This document shows, one piece after another, positions 1-13,153 of a DNA stretch of 64,000 bases. Made by a program: the position numbers and the translations under genes. Below the pieces are notes generated by a model, which had not been told where the DNA came from, made no database searches, and saw only the letters and a program-made list of their open reading frames with translations. Every line of letters begins with the position of its first letter. The stretch's first letter is position 1. Source of the DNA: Rhyzopertha dominica (lineage: Eukaryota > Arthropoda > Insecta > Coleoptera > Bostrichidae); the NCBI GenBank assembly GCA_025024175.1, contig QCXZ01000086.1:22906245-22970244 (forward strand), in the 5' to 3' direction.

Positions 1-299
1 TAAAGGTAAATTATTTTTTTCAACTCTTCTTACTTCAGATTTGGAAATTTACATGAAACAGCTATTAGCTTAAAATCTGGTTTGTTTTCATTTACATTTA
101 ATACTTTACCAGATTGAAATATAGTTCTGTAATAGTCTTAATTAAATCATGTTTGAAAAATTTGATACGCAGATCCTTGTAGGCGTAAAATTTAAAAAAA
201 AATTGCTCGTGCCTATTTCTGATAGTGTTCACTATCTAACGGTAGAAAACGAAACATTTACACTTTTGATCCATTTGCATAATTTTGTTTGTTGTTTTC

Positions 300-600
300 A
301 AAGTCCGGTTCGGTATTTTGTATTTTGTGCCTATTGCTAGGATTGTTCTGCTGGAAGGATCTCTTATCATAATGTTTGCTCTTCATGTAGTTTTGTTGTC
401 AGTTCATTTTTGTGGAGTTCGCATCCTGCTTTTTCTAAGAATTCTGTCATTTCTCCGTCATTATTATCAGATCATCTGCATAGGCAAGAACTATAGGTAG
501 TACTACTTCATTTTCCTACTTGTTAAAGTTTTCCATGTTGATTATAGTTTTTTGGAGAGCTTCGTCTAGTATGATGGTAAAAATACAGGGGGATATCGGT
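300..600 (-). pseudogene. Reverse transcriptase fragment (LINE-like, YADD box)
   Basis: Read on the minus strand, this stretch gives a decayed reverse transcriptase piece. The catalytic box VLAYADDLIIM is at about 466-490, preceded upstream (540-595) by residues resembling the region between RT blocks 4 and 5 (SPCIFTIILDEAL). Downstream residues resemble the part after the active site (EFLEKAGCELHKNEL), in a shifted frame. Several stops and frameshifts interrupt it, so it is dead. The AYADD box suggests a non-LTR element, but the clade cannot be fixed from so short a piece. Bases 1-300 show no recognisable gene. Confidence 0.5.
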
Positions 601-3300
601 CATCGACTTCGACTTGGACCAAGCTTGTATTTTAATACGTTATTCCCGTGTATATCTCATTAGCGAGAAGTCGTTGAATGGATCGGGGGCCGCCAAACGT
701 AAACTCCGATAAATAGCGTCAAACACGTAAAGCGGCAGAAACAGAACGTCAACCGCAACGGGTGGGCGGCAGACGTATATATCTGGGAAGCATCGCACGT
801 GATTTATGCACCTTATAAAGAAGTTGCCACGGAATGCGAAAGCGGGATCGTGAAACCACTTTGTTGCGATGAAATGAAGAGGAAAATGAGCTTCAAATGA
901 GCGTAACTATTCCAATTTACCATCACCGGCGACGGGGTAGCGTAGAGACGCTGCTGTTCAACTACCCCGAGGCTTAGACCATGTTANTATAACAGGAAAG
1001 GCCAATTTTCTTAGCTAAAATCAACATTTGTTACTGTGTTTCCCGCCCCGGCATCGATTCGCCGCCAACGAGCTAATCTTGCATACTACAACCGATACAG
1101 GGCGCCCGCGTTTCTGAAAAAGCGACACGACATACAGCTTGCTGCGTTAATTAAATTGCATGCAACTCGCCACTTTCATCAGCATGTAATCCCTTTAATT
1201 GGCAGCCGTCCGACTGCATGATCGCCCATTTTTGAAAGGCCGCATCTTGGGGTCCCCAAGGCCGGTCCGGCAACCCGACGAGAATGTGTCCGAACGTGTA
1301 TTTGCTTTGGTCAGGCAGCTCAGAGCTCAACCGTAATCCTGCCTTTGTTTATTCATTTTGTTTGTACAGCCACGCTGCAGTGCACGCTTTGCCGGACCCT
1401 TCTAGTCTTATTAACGTGATAAGTTTTTGTTATAAAACCACTATCTGCGTTGCCACCGGTCCCGCAGCGCGATACCTACGGTTTTTGTCGTCGCGGAACG
1501 GTCACCACAAAAACGGATAGACTGGATTCTTGTTTCAACAGTCGTGTCTTCCGGCGCTGCTGCAAGATTTGTGAAATCCCAGGTCGGATACTCCAGCTAC
1601 AAGTCGCCACATAACTGCGATATCATTCGGTCATATTCACTTGAAATTTACACGACCCTCTACTTAAGTAAGCTCCATACTACACCTTCCAGTATAGTAA
1701 ATATGTAAGTTGATTAAAGAATTAGACAATACTGTAATTCGTAACATTTGCGGAAGGATTCCAACGTCTTATACGACGTCATATAACACCTTATGTTTTT
1801 GGCTACCTGTCAATTTTGACAAAATACAAGCATAAAACACTTCTTATTAGTGTCCTTATTACAAAGCAGTACTAATGTAGCCAACGATCTATTTAATTTG
1901 TTTAAGAGATTATCTAAGGACCACTGCAATATTTTGCTTTACCTTTAAAGACACAACAAAATTCACGTGAACAGCATGTACTAATGATTAATATTAGCTT
2001 TAAATTATTATTAAATTAATGAATAACCAATGATATCATATAATAAAGAGTGCAAACTGAAGTGCACAAAAAACCAGCATACGAAACCTGTAAAATTGAC
2101 AAGAAGACAAATAATTTTAATGTGTTCGCTCTCAATGGGCGTGGGTCCTCATCTAGATATCTCCATCGGTTAGCCTTGCAGAGCCACCCCTGTCACAACA
2201 GAGTGCGGATATCGTACCTTTGATAGACAGTGTTAGTGATACACCAAGGCGCCAATGAGAGTCCATCGCGACAAAGAGACTTCAAGTTCTGATTAATTAC
2301 TGAGCAAGTTAAAAATTGGAAAGTTATGAGTGATGCGATCAAAGAAATGAGGGCAACAGATTCTAAAGCAGAGCCGAACTAGCTGCAGTTTCCAAACCAT
2401 CCCCTAATTACGAACGGCGGGGAAATATGGGAAGCGGGATATCCCAACAATCAGGCCACTGCAGCTAACAAAGCACCCGCAGTATGGAATTGCGCCAGGT
2501 CAACGTGATCACGATCTGTAGATATCCCGGTTTAACTGGGAAAGGATGGGTTTATTCGTTAACTTCGGGAATGATCGAACCTCGCGGATCCTTCTCGCGA
2601 ATCGTACTGCTCGGGACACGAACTGATTTTGTACACTTCTTAACTTGTTTGCGTTTGGTGAATACTGAATCTAATATTGCAGTGGTTTATCAGAACAAAG
2701 TTTGTAAGATCTGGTTGCCTGGACCATGGATGTCCAGTTTGGTTGAATTCATTTGAACTAAGTTTAAATAAGAAATTATGGAATAATAGATTAGAATAGT
2801 CTAGCAAAACAGACTTACGCTTGATGTCTTCTCCCAGATATCAACGAATTGCTATCCGTATCAGGGACCGAACCTCCTTCCTCGAAGTTAAAGACAAAAA
2901 TGACTAATTGTACGAATTCAAGGTGTTTCGGGTGTTGTATAACTATGCAGTCCATCAATGCTGGGGTCAACAAACACTTATGTAACAACAATGAGCGGCG
3001 CGCTTGGCAAACATATTTATTTTTGTCGTTGCATGTATTTCTTTTACAAAGGTGTGTTAAAAATGTACAGGGCCATATGGGGTCACAATACTTGGATCTA
3101 ATTTTAAAATTTTTGGGCTGATATGAACATAATTAAATGTCAATTGGGTTTAGAGGCAAGACAATTCTAAAGTCAATTAACAAAAAAGCACTGTTTGTAA
3201 AAAGTTAGGAGTAAATAAAATTTCTTAGAATGGTGCCTTATTGGTTAAACAACATTGTTTGTCAGAAAAAAAGTAATTTCAGAATTATTCATATTCTAAA
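601..3300. other. Gene-free intergenic DNA
   Basis: No convincing coding region. About 650-1560 is GC-richer and looks like unique host sequence with homeodomain-type TTAATTAAATT stretches near 1145-1160. About 1600-2100 is AT-rich and about 2100-2760 is mixed. Short open frames here (for example 2484-2756) have no coherent protein character and no splice-linked partner. Confidence 0.5.
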
Positions 3301-3326
3301 GGCTGTGGAAGAGTGTTTAATTGAAA

Positions 3327-4306
3327 ATGAGCTCGGAAAGTGAAGAGGAGGATTTACCAAGAGAAGTATTGGAAGCGGCGTAAAGTGTTGTTTCACAAGT
3401 AATCCCCAAAAAATCGTGGATACGTGGTACGAAATCGCCTACAATGAATTTAAAGCGTCGTGCAGTTCAAATTCTAATTCAAAAAGTGTCCGAAGCGGTA
3501 TTATTGGCATATTTCGAACATAAAATTAATAAAGTTAAACCTTCGACATTATGGTAAGTATATTCAATGCTAAAATGTACACTGAATGCTAAATTAAATA
3601 TCTGAACATTTTAGAAACTAATACCATATTTGAAAAGCAAATCAGTTGGATACCGTCCAAAAAAAGAAAGAAAAGAGGAAATTGAGAGATTTTTACAACA
3701 GGCACCTGATAGTAGATTTCTGCTAGAAAAGGTAATTCAAATTAATATAAATCTGTTGACTTATCTAATTCCGAGCAACTTTTCAGGTCATTTTAATTAT
3801 TCGTGTTTGTGGAGCTTTGAGAATAGATGAGCTACTGAAAATAACGACAGATGATGTAGAAAACAAAAATTCAATTATTATTATTATAAGAATTCCTGAT
3901 TCTAAAACTCATACTCCGATATGGTTTTGTGATTTCAAGTCCACACCAAATGAAGGTATGCCGCAAATACTGGGCTTTACGTCCGGCAGTTACTACATGT
4001 CGAAGATTTTTTGTTAAGTACGTCAAAGAAAAATGTGTTAACCAAGTGGTTGGCGTCAACAAAATAAGGAATGTGCCAAAAGAAATAGCAACGTATCTCA
4101 ATTTGCCTCATCCAGAAACTTATACAGAGCACTGCTTCAGACGTTCTTCCCCCACTCTGTTAGCCAACCCAGGCGCCGATATTACCATGATTAAAGGACA
4201 TGGGGGGGGGGGGTGGCGTTCAAATACAGTATCGGAGAATTATATAAAAGATTCTATTCAAAATAAAATTTCCATCTTCAGCAGAGCCTACAGAACTTAC
4301 CAATAA
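3327..4306 (+). pseudogene. Crypton-like tyrosine recombinase pseudogene, introns retained
   Basis: This encodes a tyrosine recombinase like those of insect Crypton-type elements, which cut and rejoin DNA through a tyrosine. Pieces in order: an acidic N-terminus (MSSESEEEDLPREVLEAA, then a stop at 3381); a block ending at a donor near 3553; a block 3615-3731 (PKKERKEEIERFLQQAPDSR); a 55-bp GT-AG intron at 3732-3786; then VCGALRIDELLKITTDDVE, which holds the first catalytic Arg. After a frameshift near 3950-3980 come HCFRRSS (the H-x-x-R box), GHGGGGW and SENYI (the candidate nucleophilic Tyr). The second intron joins in frame (LLEK to VILIIR). An in-frame stop, a frameshift and a poly-G run at about 4202-4211 show it is dead. 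Family assignment rests on motif order, not a search. Confidence 0.7.
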
Positions 4307-4319
4307 TACAACGTGCGCA

Positions 4320-7150
4320 GTAAACTTAAACAGTTATAGCAGCAGCCGCATTGAACACCCAGAACTAAAAGTTACGATAACTGATCTGGCATCTAGTATA
4401 AATTTAACTCACCGCAATATCGGTACTTTCAATTTACATGTAGTGCAAAATTAATTGTAATCGTCTTGTTACTGTTTTTTATATATATAATAGTTACTGT
4501 TTTATTATTAAAGTGTTATATTGTGTAAAATAAATATTAAGAAAATCATAAATAAGTTTCGAAAGAATGATAAATTATTTTAAGATTTGTTTTATGTTCT
4601 AGACCTACAAATACTTTGGCGTTCTAGAACACAAAAGTATTCGCAGCTAGGTGACAAAAAAGGTTCCCTTTGTCAACTGAAAATTTAACGAAAATGACAG
4701 CTTTTGATAAAAAATAAATCGAATTGCATCGAGGCATAATACTACTTTTTTGTTTTAATTTTAAGTGATCAAACTATGAAACTTAATTCAAAATTAGAGG
4801 ATTTGTTAGATAGGCCTGACCACTTTAAAAAATTTTAATTGGAAAATGTCACATAACATACGTTAATTCTCTTTTTTCAACAACGTCCATCATCACTTTA
4901 CAGAATACATCGGATTCGTTGGAGCTTATCCCAAAAACATATTACCGATTCGGTTTCGAGCTGCGGCTAAAAAGTTGCGGTTCAAATTTGATAGACCAAG
5001 TTAGTCAAGCTGTTGAGCGAAAAGAAAGTTCTCAGTGAAGTTGATAAACGTGGGGCGACGCGTCCAGTATAGTCCATCGATTAAGTCCGCCAATTTTCTC
5101 CATCGTCGCTTGCGGTCGGTCTGTTTGCACAATAGGTCCAGTGGTATCGACAGCCTGTGGCCAGCGCGGCGAGCGGCGGCGACAAATTGTTATTTCGATG
5201 ACGCCGCCCCCCTCGGCCCCCTCATATCGCGCGCGGCGGTTAACGCAATTAAGAAGGTGCACCGGCAACTTGGCCGCTTAGACAAATACGTAGCGGCGTT
5301 GATGGCCAACTTCCAAGTGACTTAGCAGGTTTCAAAGCTCCCGGAGAGTTGAGGTTTTCCGCATACCGTCACCCCGTCCCACCGTCATTTAGGCTTCCGG
5401 TAACTCCCGGCGGGAACGGCGGGTTCCGCCGACCGGTATTGTTCGAGACAAACTTTGCCGTAAACATCTAGCAGGGCCCTGCATTATTAAGGGAACTTCA
5501 CAACTGATGTTATCATTGGCTGATTATCAACGCGCTGAAATTGTTAGGAGCGGCGCGAACAAAAACGGCGGCCGAATACTTTCGCGATCCGACACATGTG
5601 CTGTATCGCAGCGCCGTTATTAACAGCTCCCGGACGGAAACAAAGCAAAAGGACGCCCTCCGTGAGCCTGCAAAAACGCCCGGGGTGTCACTTCAAGGCT
5701 GGGGACGATCTTTGACATTTTGTCGCAACCTACCGCCTCAGTTGTCGATGTTTTATCTGTTAGTTTTATTGATACAGATGGCAGACGTCCATATCGACAG
5801 AAATAACAAGAATCTTCGCTACAGAGGTAATAAACCATAACATGCGTAGAGTTCCCGCTCAGCTACGAGAAATTCCTCCGGAAAATCGAATTCCATACTA
5901 GTTTTTACAATGCACATAATAATGGGTAGGGGCTACATTCTGTTGAAGAGAAAAATGATTTTCTTGGAGATTCACGGCTTCTTTCGGTGCTTGGTCAATA
6001 AAGCCTTCTAGCGACTGTAAATAACTTCAATTTTTGAAGAATAACTTTCACTGAAAATGTGTAGGTTGGTATCACTCCATTAACGACACACCGTTCAACA
6101 CTACATTTTGAAACGCCGAATTCTTGACCAAACATGATCAATAACAGCCAATTTGGGCGCTAGAGGGATGCAACCAAAATAAAAGTAAGGTAAAATTGAT
6201 CTGTTTCAGTATTTTTTAAGCTTTGACAAAATGGGAGATCTTAGAAGGTGCAAATTTTCTTTGCATCAACCTATGTATTGACAGGACACTGAAAGATTGG
6301 TGGTGGCGTGCTCATCTTTTCAGAAGCTCATGCATCCTTCTCTACTAGATGTTAGCATTTTACAGAGCTACAGCAACAGTTTCAGGACATGAAATAGTAA
6401 AAAACATTCCATACTCTAAAAAATCTAGTTGTTCAAACTTATATTAGCCCTTTCAAGGTACTGGCCAATATTGGATAAATACAATACAGAAAACAATGCA
6501 CTGTGCCTACTCATCTTTTTTGTAAATCAATTGTCTCTTGTTAAGCTATATAACATTTTTAATGACACCCTGTATACATCATTGACAAATTTTGTCTAAA
6601 AAGTTGAAACTTATGGAATTCGTTATGCAGCAAAAGTAAACTTCCAATTGTTGTTACTTGAAAACTAAGAACATGATATGAATGGGATTTGTTAAAAACA
6701 CAGTTAGGTGGCTTAGACAGCCATAAAAAATTTCACAAAAAAGCTTGATAATTATTTTATATGATTTACATTATTTAAGTGGTTAGGTTTTACGGACTTT
6801 ATGGCGCTCTGTGCTCGGTCCGTGTAGAAAAACCATCCCAGAATCTGATATTTTTTAAGTATCTCCAAGATAGTTTCCAACGCAAAATATTGTTTAACTT
6901 CGTAATTAATAATTTTAAGTGCTTATATAAAGATTTCTGAAAGAAGAGCGGATAAATTAGAATCGTGAAATGCAGTGGCAAATTTCATGTTTTGTCTTAA
7001 ATGTTTACCTACTATATTAAAAGCGCTTTGATGATTTTGGTCCGTTTTATGAGCAATTCATGTAAATAAGCAAAAAAAGGAGTAAAAACTGAATCTTTAA
7101 GCTTGCAGAACAAATCTTCACTCTAAAAATTTGATCGTCATAACCCAGGT
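4320..7150. other. Gene-free intergenic DNA
   Basis: No gene is supported. About 4320-4960 is AT-rich. About 4970-5840 is a GC-rich block in which overlapping open frames on both strands cancel each other as evidence. About 5850-7150 is AT-rich; near 6547 it holds ACACCCTGTATAC, which resembles the outer end of a Tc1/mariner-type element, but no partner end or transposase was found. Confidence 0.45.
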
Positions 7151-7154
7151 TGGT

Positions 7155-9957
7155 TTTATTTATTTTATTTATTTAATTACACTGTTGTACAGGTTTGCAC
7201 CCAACTACACAACAGGAAGGTAAGAATTAACAAAACGTACAGACAAAACTAATTATACAAAAATATCTTTTAAAGCAGTGATGCTGCCACCAAAAAGATC
7301 AAAATTTATACACCGAGAATTATATAGAACACACATGTTATATAGTGGTGAACGCTTTTTTATGTTCGTTCTGGCAGTGGCAGATAAAATGTGTGAGATG
7401 TTCTGGCAGACACTCTAGGTACAACAAAATTTAAAGAACCCAAAATTTCGGCACTATCAAGTAAATTGTTGACAATTTTGAATAGAAACACCAAAGCGTG
7501 AAGGTCTCTTCTAGTCTGAAGACTCGAAATATCATGTTTCTCAAGCAGATCACTGTGACAAACACCTCCGGAAGGAAAGACACCGTCGAGTTTAAAACTC
7601 AGTAGTTTTAGAAATTTTCGTTGAATATTTTCAATATAATTTGTATGTCGCATATAATACGGGGTCCAAACAACCGTTGCGTACTTCTATCTAGATCTAA
7701 TAAATGAGTATAAAAGCAATTTTAATGTGTTATAACAGAAATCACGATTGTTACGTGAAATAAAGCCGTATGTTTTACTGGCATTAAGACACATTTTATG
7801 AACGTGTGGAATAAAAGATAACTTGCTATCGAAAATTACGCCAAGATCATTAGACAGAGAAACACCCTCAAGACCGTAGTCATATATTATAGGTACAGAT
7901 TTTAATGTGAACGATAGAACGTTGCACTTAGCTGAATACAAGTATACTTACTGATTTGGACCTCCTGAATTTCGGAATGGTCTCCGTTGGTCGCTAGCTA
8001 CAACGGTTCGTTAGGAAAGTGTCCTTATTTAGGCCGCCCGCAGTCCTAGCTCATTTTAGAGCACATTTTTGAATTCTGCAGTTCAAAATACATATGTACG
8101 TCGATTTTGAGCTAAATCTATTTTTTTGCCAAAAATCACAAAACATTCAAGGCTAACTAACCCCTTTGTTCTTTTTTGACCTTAAAATTTTTTCCTCTCC
8201 GATTCAGCTGAATACAAGTATACTTACTGATTTAGACCTCCTGAAATTCGGAATGGTCTCAGTTGGTCGCTAGCTACAACGGTTTGCTCGGAAAGTGTCC
8301 TTATTTAGGCCGCCCGCAGTACTAGCTCATTTTAGAGCACATTTTTGAATTCTGCAGTTCAAAATACATCTGTGCGTCGATTTTGAGCTAAATCCATTTT
8401 TCGTCAAAAATCACAAAACATCCAAGGCTAACTAACCCCTTTGTTCTTTTTTGACCTTAAAATTTTTTCGTCTCCGATTCAGCTGAACACAAGTATACTT
8501 ACTGATTTGGACCTCCTGAATTTCGGAATGGCCTCAGTTGGTCGCTAGCTANAACGGTTCGCTCGGAAAGTGTCCTTATTTAGGCCGCCCGCAATCCTAA
8601 CTCATTTTAGAGCACATTTTTGAATTCTGTAGTTCAAAATACATCTGTACGTCGATTTTGAGCTAAATCTATTTTTTGTCGAAAAATCACAAAACATCCA
8701 AGGCTAACTAACCCCTTTGTTCTTTTTTGACCTTAAAATTTTTTCGTCTCCGATTCAGCTGAATACAAGTATACTTACTGATTTAGACTTCCTGAATTTC
8801 GGAATGGTGTCAGCTGGTCGCTAGCTACAACGGTTCGCTCGGAAACTGTACTAATTTAGGCCGCCCGCAGTCCTAGCCCATTTTAGAGCACATTTTTGAA
8901 ATCTGCAGTTCAAAATACATCTGTACGTCGATTTTGAGCTAAATCTATATTTTGTCAAAAATCACAAAACATCCAAGTTCCTTTTTGACCTTAAAATTTT
9001 TTTCGTCTCCGATTCAGCTGAATACAAAGTTAGTTCTACACCAGTTATTCAGTACGTCAAGATTGTTTTGTAAACGAATACAATTGATGCTTGAATGTAT
9101 GGTAGTGTAAAGTTTAAGGTCATTCGCATAAAGTAAAATGTTGACGTCTCTAACGTCGGTTATGTCATTAATAAACAGTATAAAAAACAAAGGACCTAAA
9201 ACAGAACTTTGCGGCACTCCAGATGTAGCATGTATGCGCTGGACTTGAATCCATTATATGTCACGTATTGAACTCTATTGTGGAGGTAAGATTTAAACAA
9301 ATTAATCAAAGCATCAGATATGCCAAATCGATTAAGTCTGTTTAACAAAATATTGTGATCCAGCTTATCGAACGCTTTGGAGAAGTCCATATACATCACA
9401 TCGGCCTGCAAATGACCATCCAAAGCTTCAGCGACAAACTGTGAAAAACAGACCAAATTGGTGGTAGTAAAGCGTGCCTTGATGGAGCCGTGCTGGTGTA
9501 CACTTATATACTTATATAAATTATGATATAAATAGTTATGTAAGAGTATCTCAAGTACTCCGCTAAAGTTGCATATAATAGAAATTGGTCTGTAATTAGT
9601 AATGTCCCGTAAATCACCCTTTTTGTGGAGCGGATATACCTTAGACTGTTTCCAAATGTCTGGAATTATACGCGTCCTTAGGCATAGATTGAATAATACC
9701 ATCAAAGGACGATCAAATATATGTGAAAAGTCTTTTAACAAAAATGCAGGAATGCCATAGGGCCCTATTGTCATCTTAGGTTTAATTCGCTTTAACGCAG
9801 CTAATACTTCATTTTCAGTGAATTCTAATAAGATAATAGCAGGATGTCTGGCCGGCGAATTTATTGACAAATGTGATGATTCCGCGTAAGATTTGCTAAA
9901 GAAATCAGCAAAAGCATTTAGCATATAGCAAGATGATGCGGGTGGGCAAATGCCCAA
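7155..9957 (-). pseudogene. Non-LTR retrotransposon (LINE) pol, broken
   Basis: The minus strand carries a long 3' part of a LINE polymerase. Blocks in order: a linker (FTENEVLAALKRIKPK), LHKKGDLRDITNYRPIS, the first catalytic Asp in MYMDFSKAFDKLDHNILL (about 9330-9400), then after a frameshift near 9200 the block PQSSVLGPLFFILFINDI and a mutated active site ILLYANDLKLY (YADD changed to YAND). WCRTN at about 9030 continues as KCNVLSF near 7915 on the other side of a tandem array (7930-9027). The C-terminal part runs to about 7360, and the 3' end is an A-rich TAAATAAATAAAATAAATAAAA-type tail at about 7155-7185. Motifs suggest the Jockey/CR1 group. It is inactive. Confidence 0.8.
7930..9027. 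repeat. Four-unit tandem array inside a LINE, each junction marked by a 12-bp host motif
   Basis: Four head-to-tail units of about 275 bp (7930-8205, 8206-8480, 8481-8756 and 8757-9015) are followed by one extra 12-bp AGCTGAATACAA at 9016-9027. The fourth unit is shorter (259 bp) because it lacks about 18 bp around the GGCTAACTAACCCC motif. The motif AGCTGAATACAA (one copy AGCTGAACACAA) stands at every junction and at both outer edges, where it belongs to the LINE coding sequence. The unit has no open frame, no clear terminal inverted repeat and no terminal poly-A. The simplest reading is one insertion with a target duplication, later multiplied in tandem. Confidence 0.85.
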
Positions 9958-9959
9958 TG

Positions 9960-11080
9960 GTATTTTTGCTCTAGGTTTTTAACGTTCAATGCCGAAATAA
10001 AACGCCATTCTTAATATTTTACACTTTTGTTTGTGTCGTGTATATAGCTTTGTGGATATCAGAGACATTACTCGAGGCGTGTTGTTATTTGCGAGGGCGC
10101 GCTTGCATATTCTTAAACTCGGGGCCAACGAATTTCATATCCGCTTAGCGTAATCGTCCCCTGCAAAACGAGGGACCCTGAGGGAAATCAGGCAACGACA
10201 GCGGGCAACTAGCAACTACTGGGCTAGCGGAAGGCGCATCCCGGCAAATGGGACGCCCGACCGCGTCGCGAGATCAAGTAGGTGCAGCAAATTGACAACT
10301 TGGGTGAAGGGGTCAGGAGCCGCCTTCGTTTCACACTGCGAACTTGTTGCGTTTTGGGATGCAGCGATCGATTTTTGGAAACGCCGCAGCTAGCCGCAAA
10401 TACACCGCTGCGCGAATAATTAAGTAAATTACACATATAATAAAAGCTGCATGAAAAGGCGCGCCCCCGTTTCTCCGTATAATAAATGGGGTTTTTTATT
10501 CGTCGAAAGTCGTGGTTTTGTCAAACACTCTTTCAGAAATATTTCATAATGCAAACAATAGATTAAGGGCTCCGTGGCTGGTTCGCGCAAATTGCTTTGC
10601 AGACACGTCATTATAATAAATCGGCATCGCTCTCGCCGAATTTTTTACTCCACACCGCCCGACAAATTGTCGACAATCGACGGTAATGGTCGCTATATTG
10701 CTGATTCGCTTGATGCTTAAAGAAGCCGAGTGAATTTTTTATACAGTCCCATCACTTAACTCGGAGCCGAAGTCGCTTTATACAAGCTCCAGCTTTCCTG
10801 TTTTTAACAAGGCCAATGATGACAAGGCCATGTCGACTTGTTTATTTTACTGATTTTTACAAAATTACAGGTTTTTACATATTAGATTTTAATTAGCCAC
10901 CCCAAATAGCGATACCCTATCTGGATAAAGGCTGAACAAGATCATAATACAGGTTTTAGACTACCCGTACCGATAATTCTTTCAATATCAAAAAGTAACC
11001 CCTAAATACAGCAATGCACAAACCGCAACTCTCTAGTATTAATACTTACCGAGATACCCTACAATTACAAAGAAATTGGA
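9960..11080. other. Gene-free, GC-richer intergenic DNA
   Basis: About 9960-10800 is non-repetitive, GC-rich sequence with no coherent protein. The short minus frames at 10224-10436 and 10429-10611 have no family features. From about 10800 to 11080 the sequence becomes AT-rich. Confidence 0.45.
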
Positions 11081-11222
11081 AAGCCCTGTACAGGTGATTT
11101 GGCAAAATTATTTCGAATATTTTAGTAATATATTAGTGCAATTGGGCGATAGTTCGTTATATCATATTTTCCATTACTTGTGAAGGCACAGCTATGTTTA
11201 AAGTTTTCAGTATCAAAAACAC
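11080..11222 (-). pseudogene. Short reverse transcriptase scrap (NYRPI block)
   Basis: Read on the minus strand, 11145-11205 gives ENMI and then ITNYRPIA across a small frame change, matching the NYRPIS block that starts the RT domain in LINEs. Residues after it (KIFEIILPNHL) fit the following block. It is only about 140 bp and is not continuous with the plus-strand LINE that begins at about 11230. Confidence 0.4.
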
Positions 11223-11229
11223 CTAAGAT

Positions 11230-13153
11230 TAAATGTGAATCCAAATACGTTAGTCATAGGTCTTTCAGACGCTTTGATGTCAGTGAGTTTCTGGAAGGTG
11301 TGGAATCTATCCTTACGGAAATACAAACGCTGTAAACTTTCTGAAGATTTTGCTGCATACAAGAGGTTGAGGAACTTGACTGTGAACTCTGTTAGGATGT
11401 ACAAACGTCGTTACATAGGTTCAGTTGCTTCTGGTGCAGATTCAAACACTATTTGGTCAGCACTGCGCAATTTAAACATTGGTACTAACTAAGTCAGATC
11501 TGAACTACCTTCTAATCTCTCAAATAGCAATTCCATTCATGCATATTTTTCACAGTATTTTTAATCAAATAATATCATATCTAATCATAGAAAGCAATAT
11601 TACGAGAATGCACGATTCCCTTCCCTATAAGAATTTTTCTTGAGAATGGTTACTTTAGAAGAGGTACACCCCGCACTGTTTAACGCAAAAAAAAAGATAA
11701 TTGTGACACAGACAACATCTCGTTGAAAATGTTGCGCTTATGCAGTCGCATTATTGATTTATATTTATTGCACATCTTCAATTTTTGTATCGAAAAAGTT
11801 TATTTCCCCACAATGTGGGGTCTAACCCTGATAAGTTTTCGGATTTACGTTTGATTAGCATCTTACCTGCAGCCTCAAAACTGTTTGAATCTCTCTAGTC
11901 TACGAACAGATATTTAACTTCTCTAGAAAAATCATTCCCGATGCTCAGTGCGGATTCAGACGAGGTCGGAGCACTTCTAGCTTCAGTCATGAACGATCTC
12001 ATTTCAGCTTATGATAAAGGTTTAGTCAGCGCTTTGGTTTTGCTCGATTTTTCAAAAGCGTTCGATACCATTAATCATGGTCTGTTATGCGCCAAACTAA
12101 AGTCTTACGGGTTCAGCAGTTTGTCGGTACAGTTTATTAGATCTTATTTGAGCAATAAAACTCAAGTGGTAAAACATGAAGATAGTGTCTCCTTTGAATT
12201 GTCGGTTAGATCTGGTGTTCCCATGGCTCCATATTAGGACCTCTGCTTTTCATAATATATACGTCTGATATAATGAACTCAGTTCTTAATTGTAGAGTAA
12301 TAGCTAACGCCGACGATACACAGTTGTATTTTAGTTTCAATAAGCATGATCTCGCAAGGGCTGGCAAAATTCTGAATGAAGAACTTGAAAACTTAAGAAA
12401 ATTGTCTGCTGAACACGGCCTTGAATTGAATTCGTCCAAGTCGCAGCTGGTGGTCTTTGGTAATAATAGTAGTACAACATTTCTTAAGCAGTCTTTCAAT
12501 GTTTATATAGATGGTACAAGGTTAAATTTGGTTGATCATTTGGGTCTCATTTTGGACACGCAGTTTCGAATTAAGCTGCGTGTAAGTAAGTTAATACAAA
12601 AATCATTTTCTAACCTTAAGCAATTATGTGATGCACTCGTTCTCTCACACTTTGATTATTGCAATTTTTATATGGCCCTGTTTGGATTCTGTTGATAGAA
12701 ACAGGGTTCAAAAGGTTCAGAATGCATGCTGTCCCTTGGTTTTTGGCTTCCAACGCTGGGACCATGTATCTCCACATGGATTCCCGGTGGAATTATCACT
12801 TAGATTGTTTTTTCCATGCTTTACTAAATTCTCCTCATGCATGTGAAAATTTGAGGTCTAAGTTTGCCCCTCATTCATCTACGCACTCACGTGATACACG
12901 AAATAAAGGTAATATTTGTTGCCTGGCCATCGCCCTGCTATGTTCGTTCGCTGCTTCACATACAACGCTGTAAAGTTGTATAATTTCTTTCCGAGTGAGT
13001 TTAAAATACTAAATATTAACAAATTTAAATTTAAACTAAGACAGTTCTTTTTCGACAGTCAGATTTCATGATTANCATGACTCTCTTAATTCGTTCGGAC
13101 TCAATGAGGTTCGTTGACTGCTTTTCAACTAATAGTAATAATAATAATAAAGT
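11230..13153 (+). pseudogene. Non-LTR retrotransposon (LINE) pol, broken
   Basis: A plus-strand LINE copy. At 11235-11492 lies the basic linker before the RT (FWKVWNLSLRKYKRCKLSED). After a gap of decayed sequence, 11941-12237 holds the first catalytic Asp in LVLLDFSKAFDTINHGLLC, and 12273-12695 holds the active site as VIANADDTQLYFS, where the usual YADD tyrosine is Asn. SKSQLVVFG follows, and the C-terminal part continues with frameshifts to about 13070. The copy ends in a TAA-repeat tail at about 13135-13153. The QLY-type active site and TAA tail fit the Jockey/CR1 group. It is inactive: at least three frame changes and the Y-to-N change. Confidence 0.8.

Noticed and set aside
5032..5325. 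Overlapping frames on both strands in a GC-rich block
   Set aside because: Both strands are open at once because stop codons are rare in this composition; no motif or splice partner.
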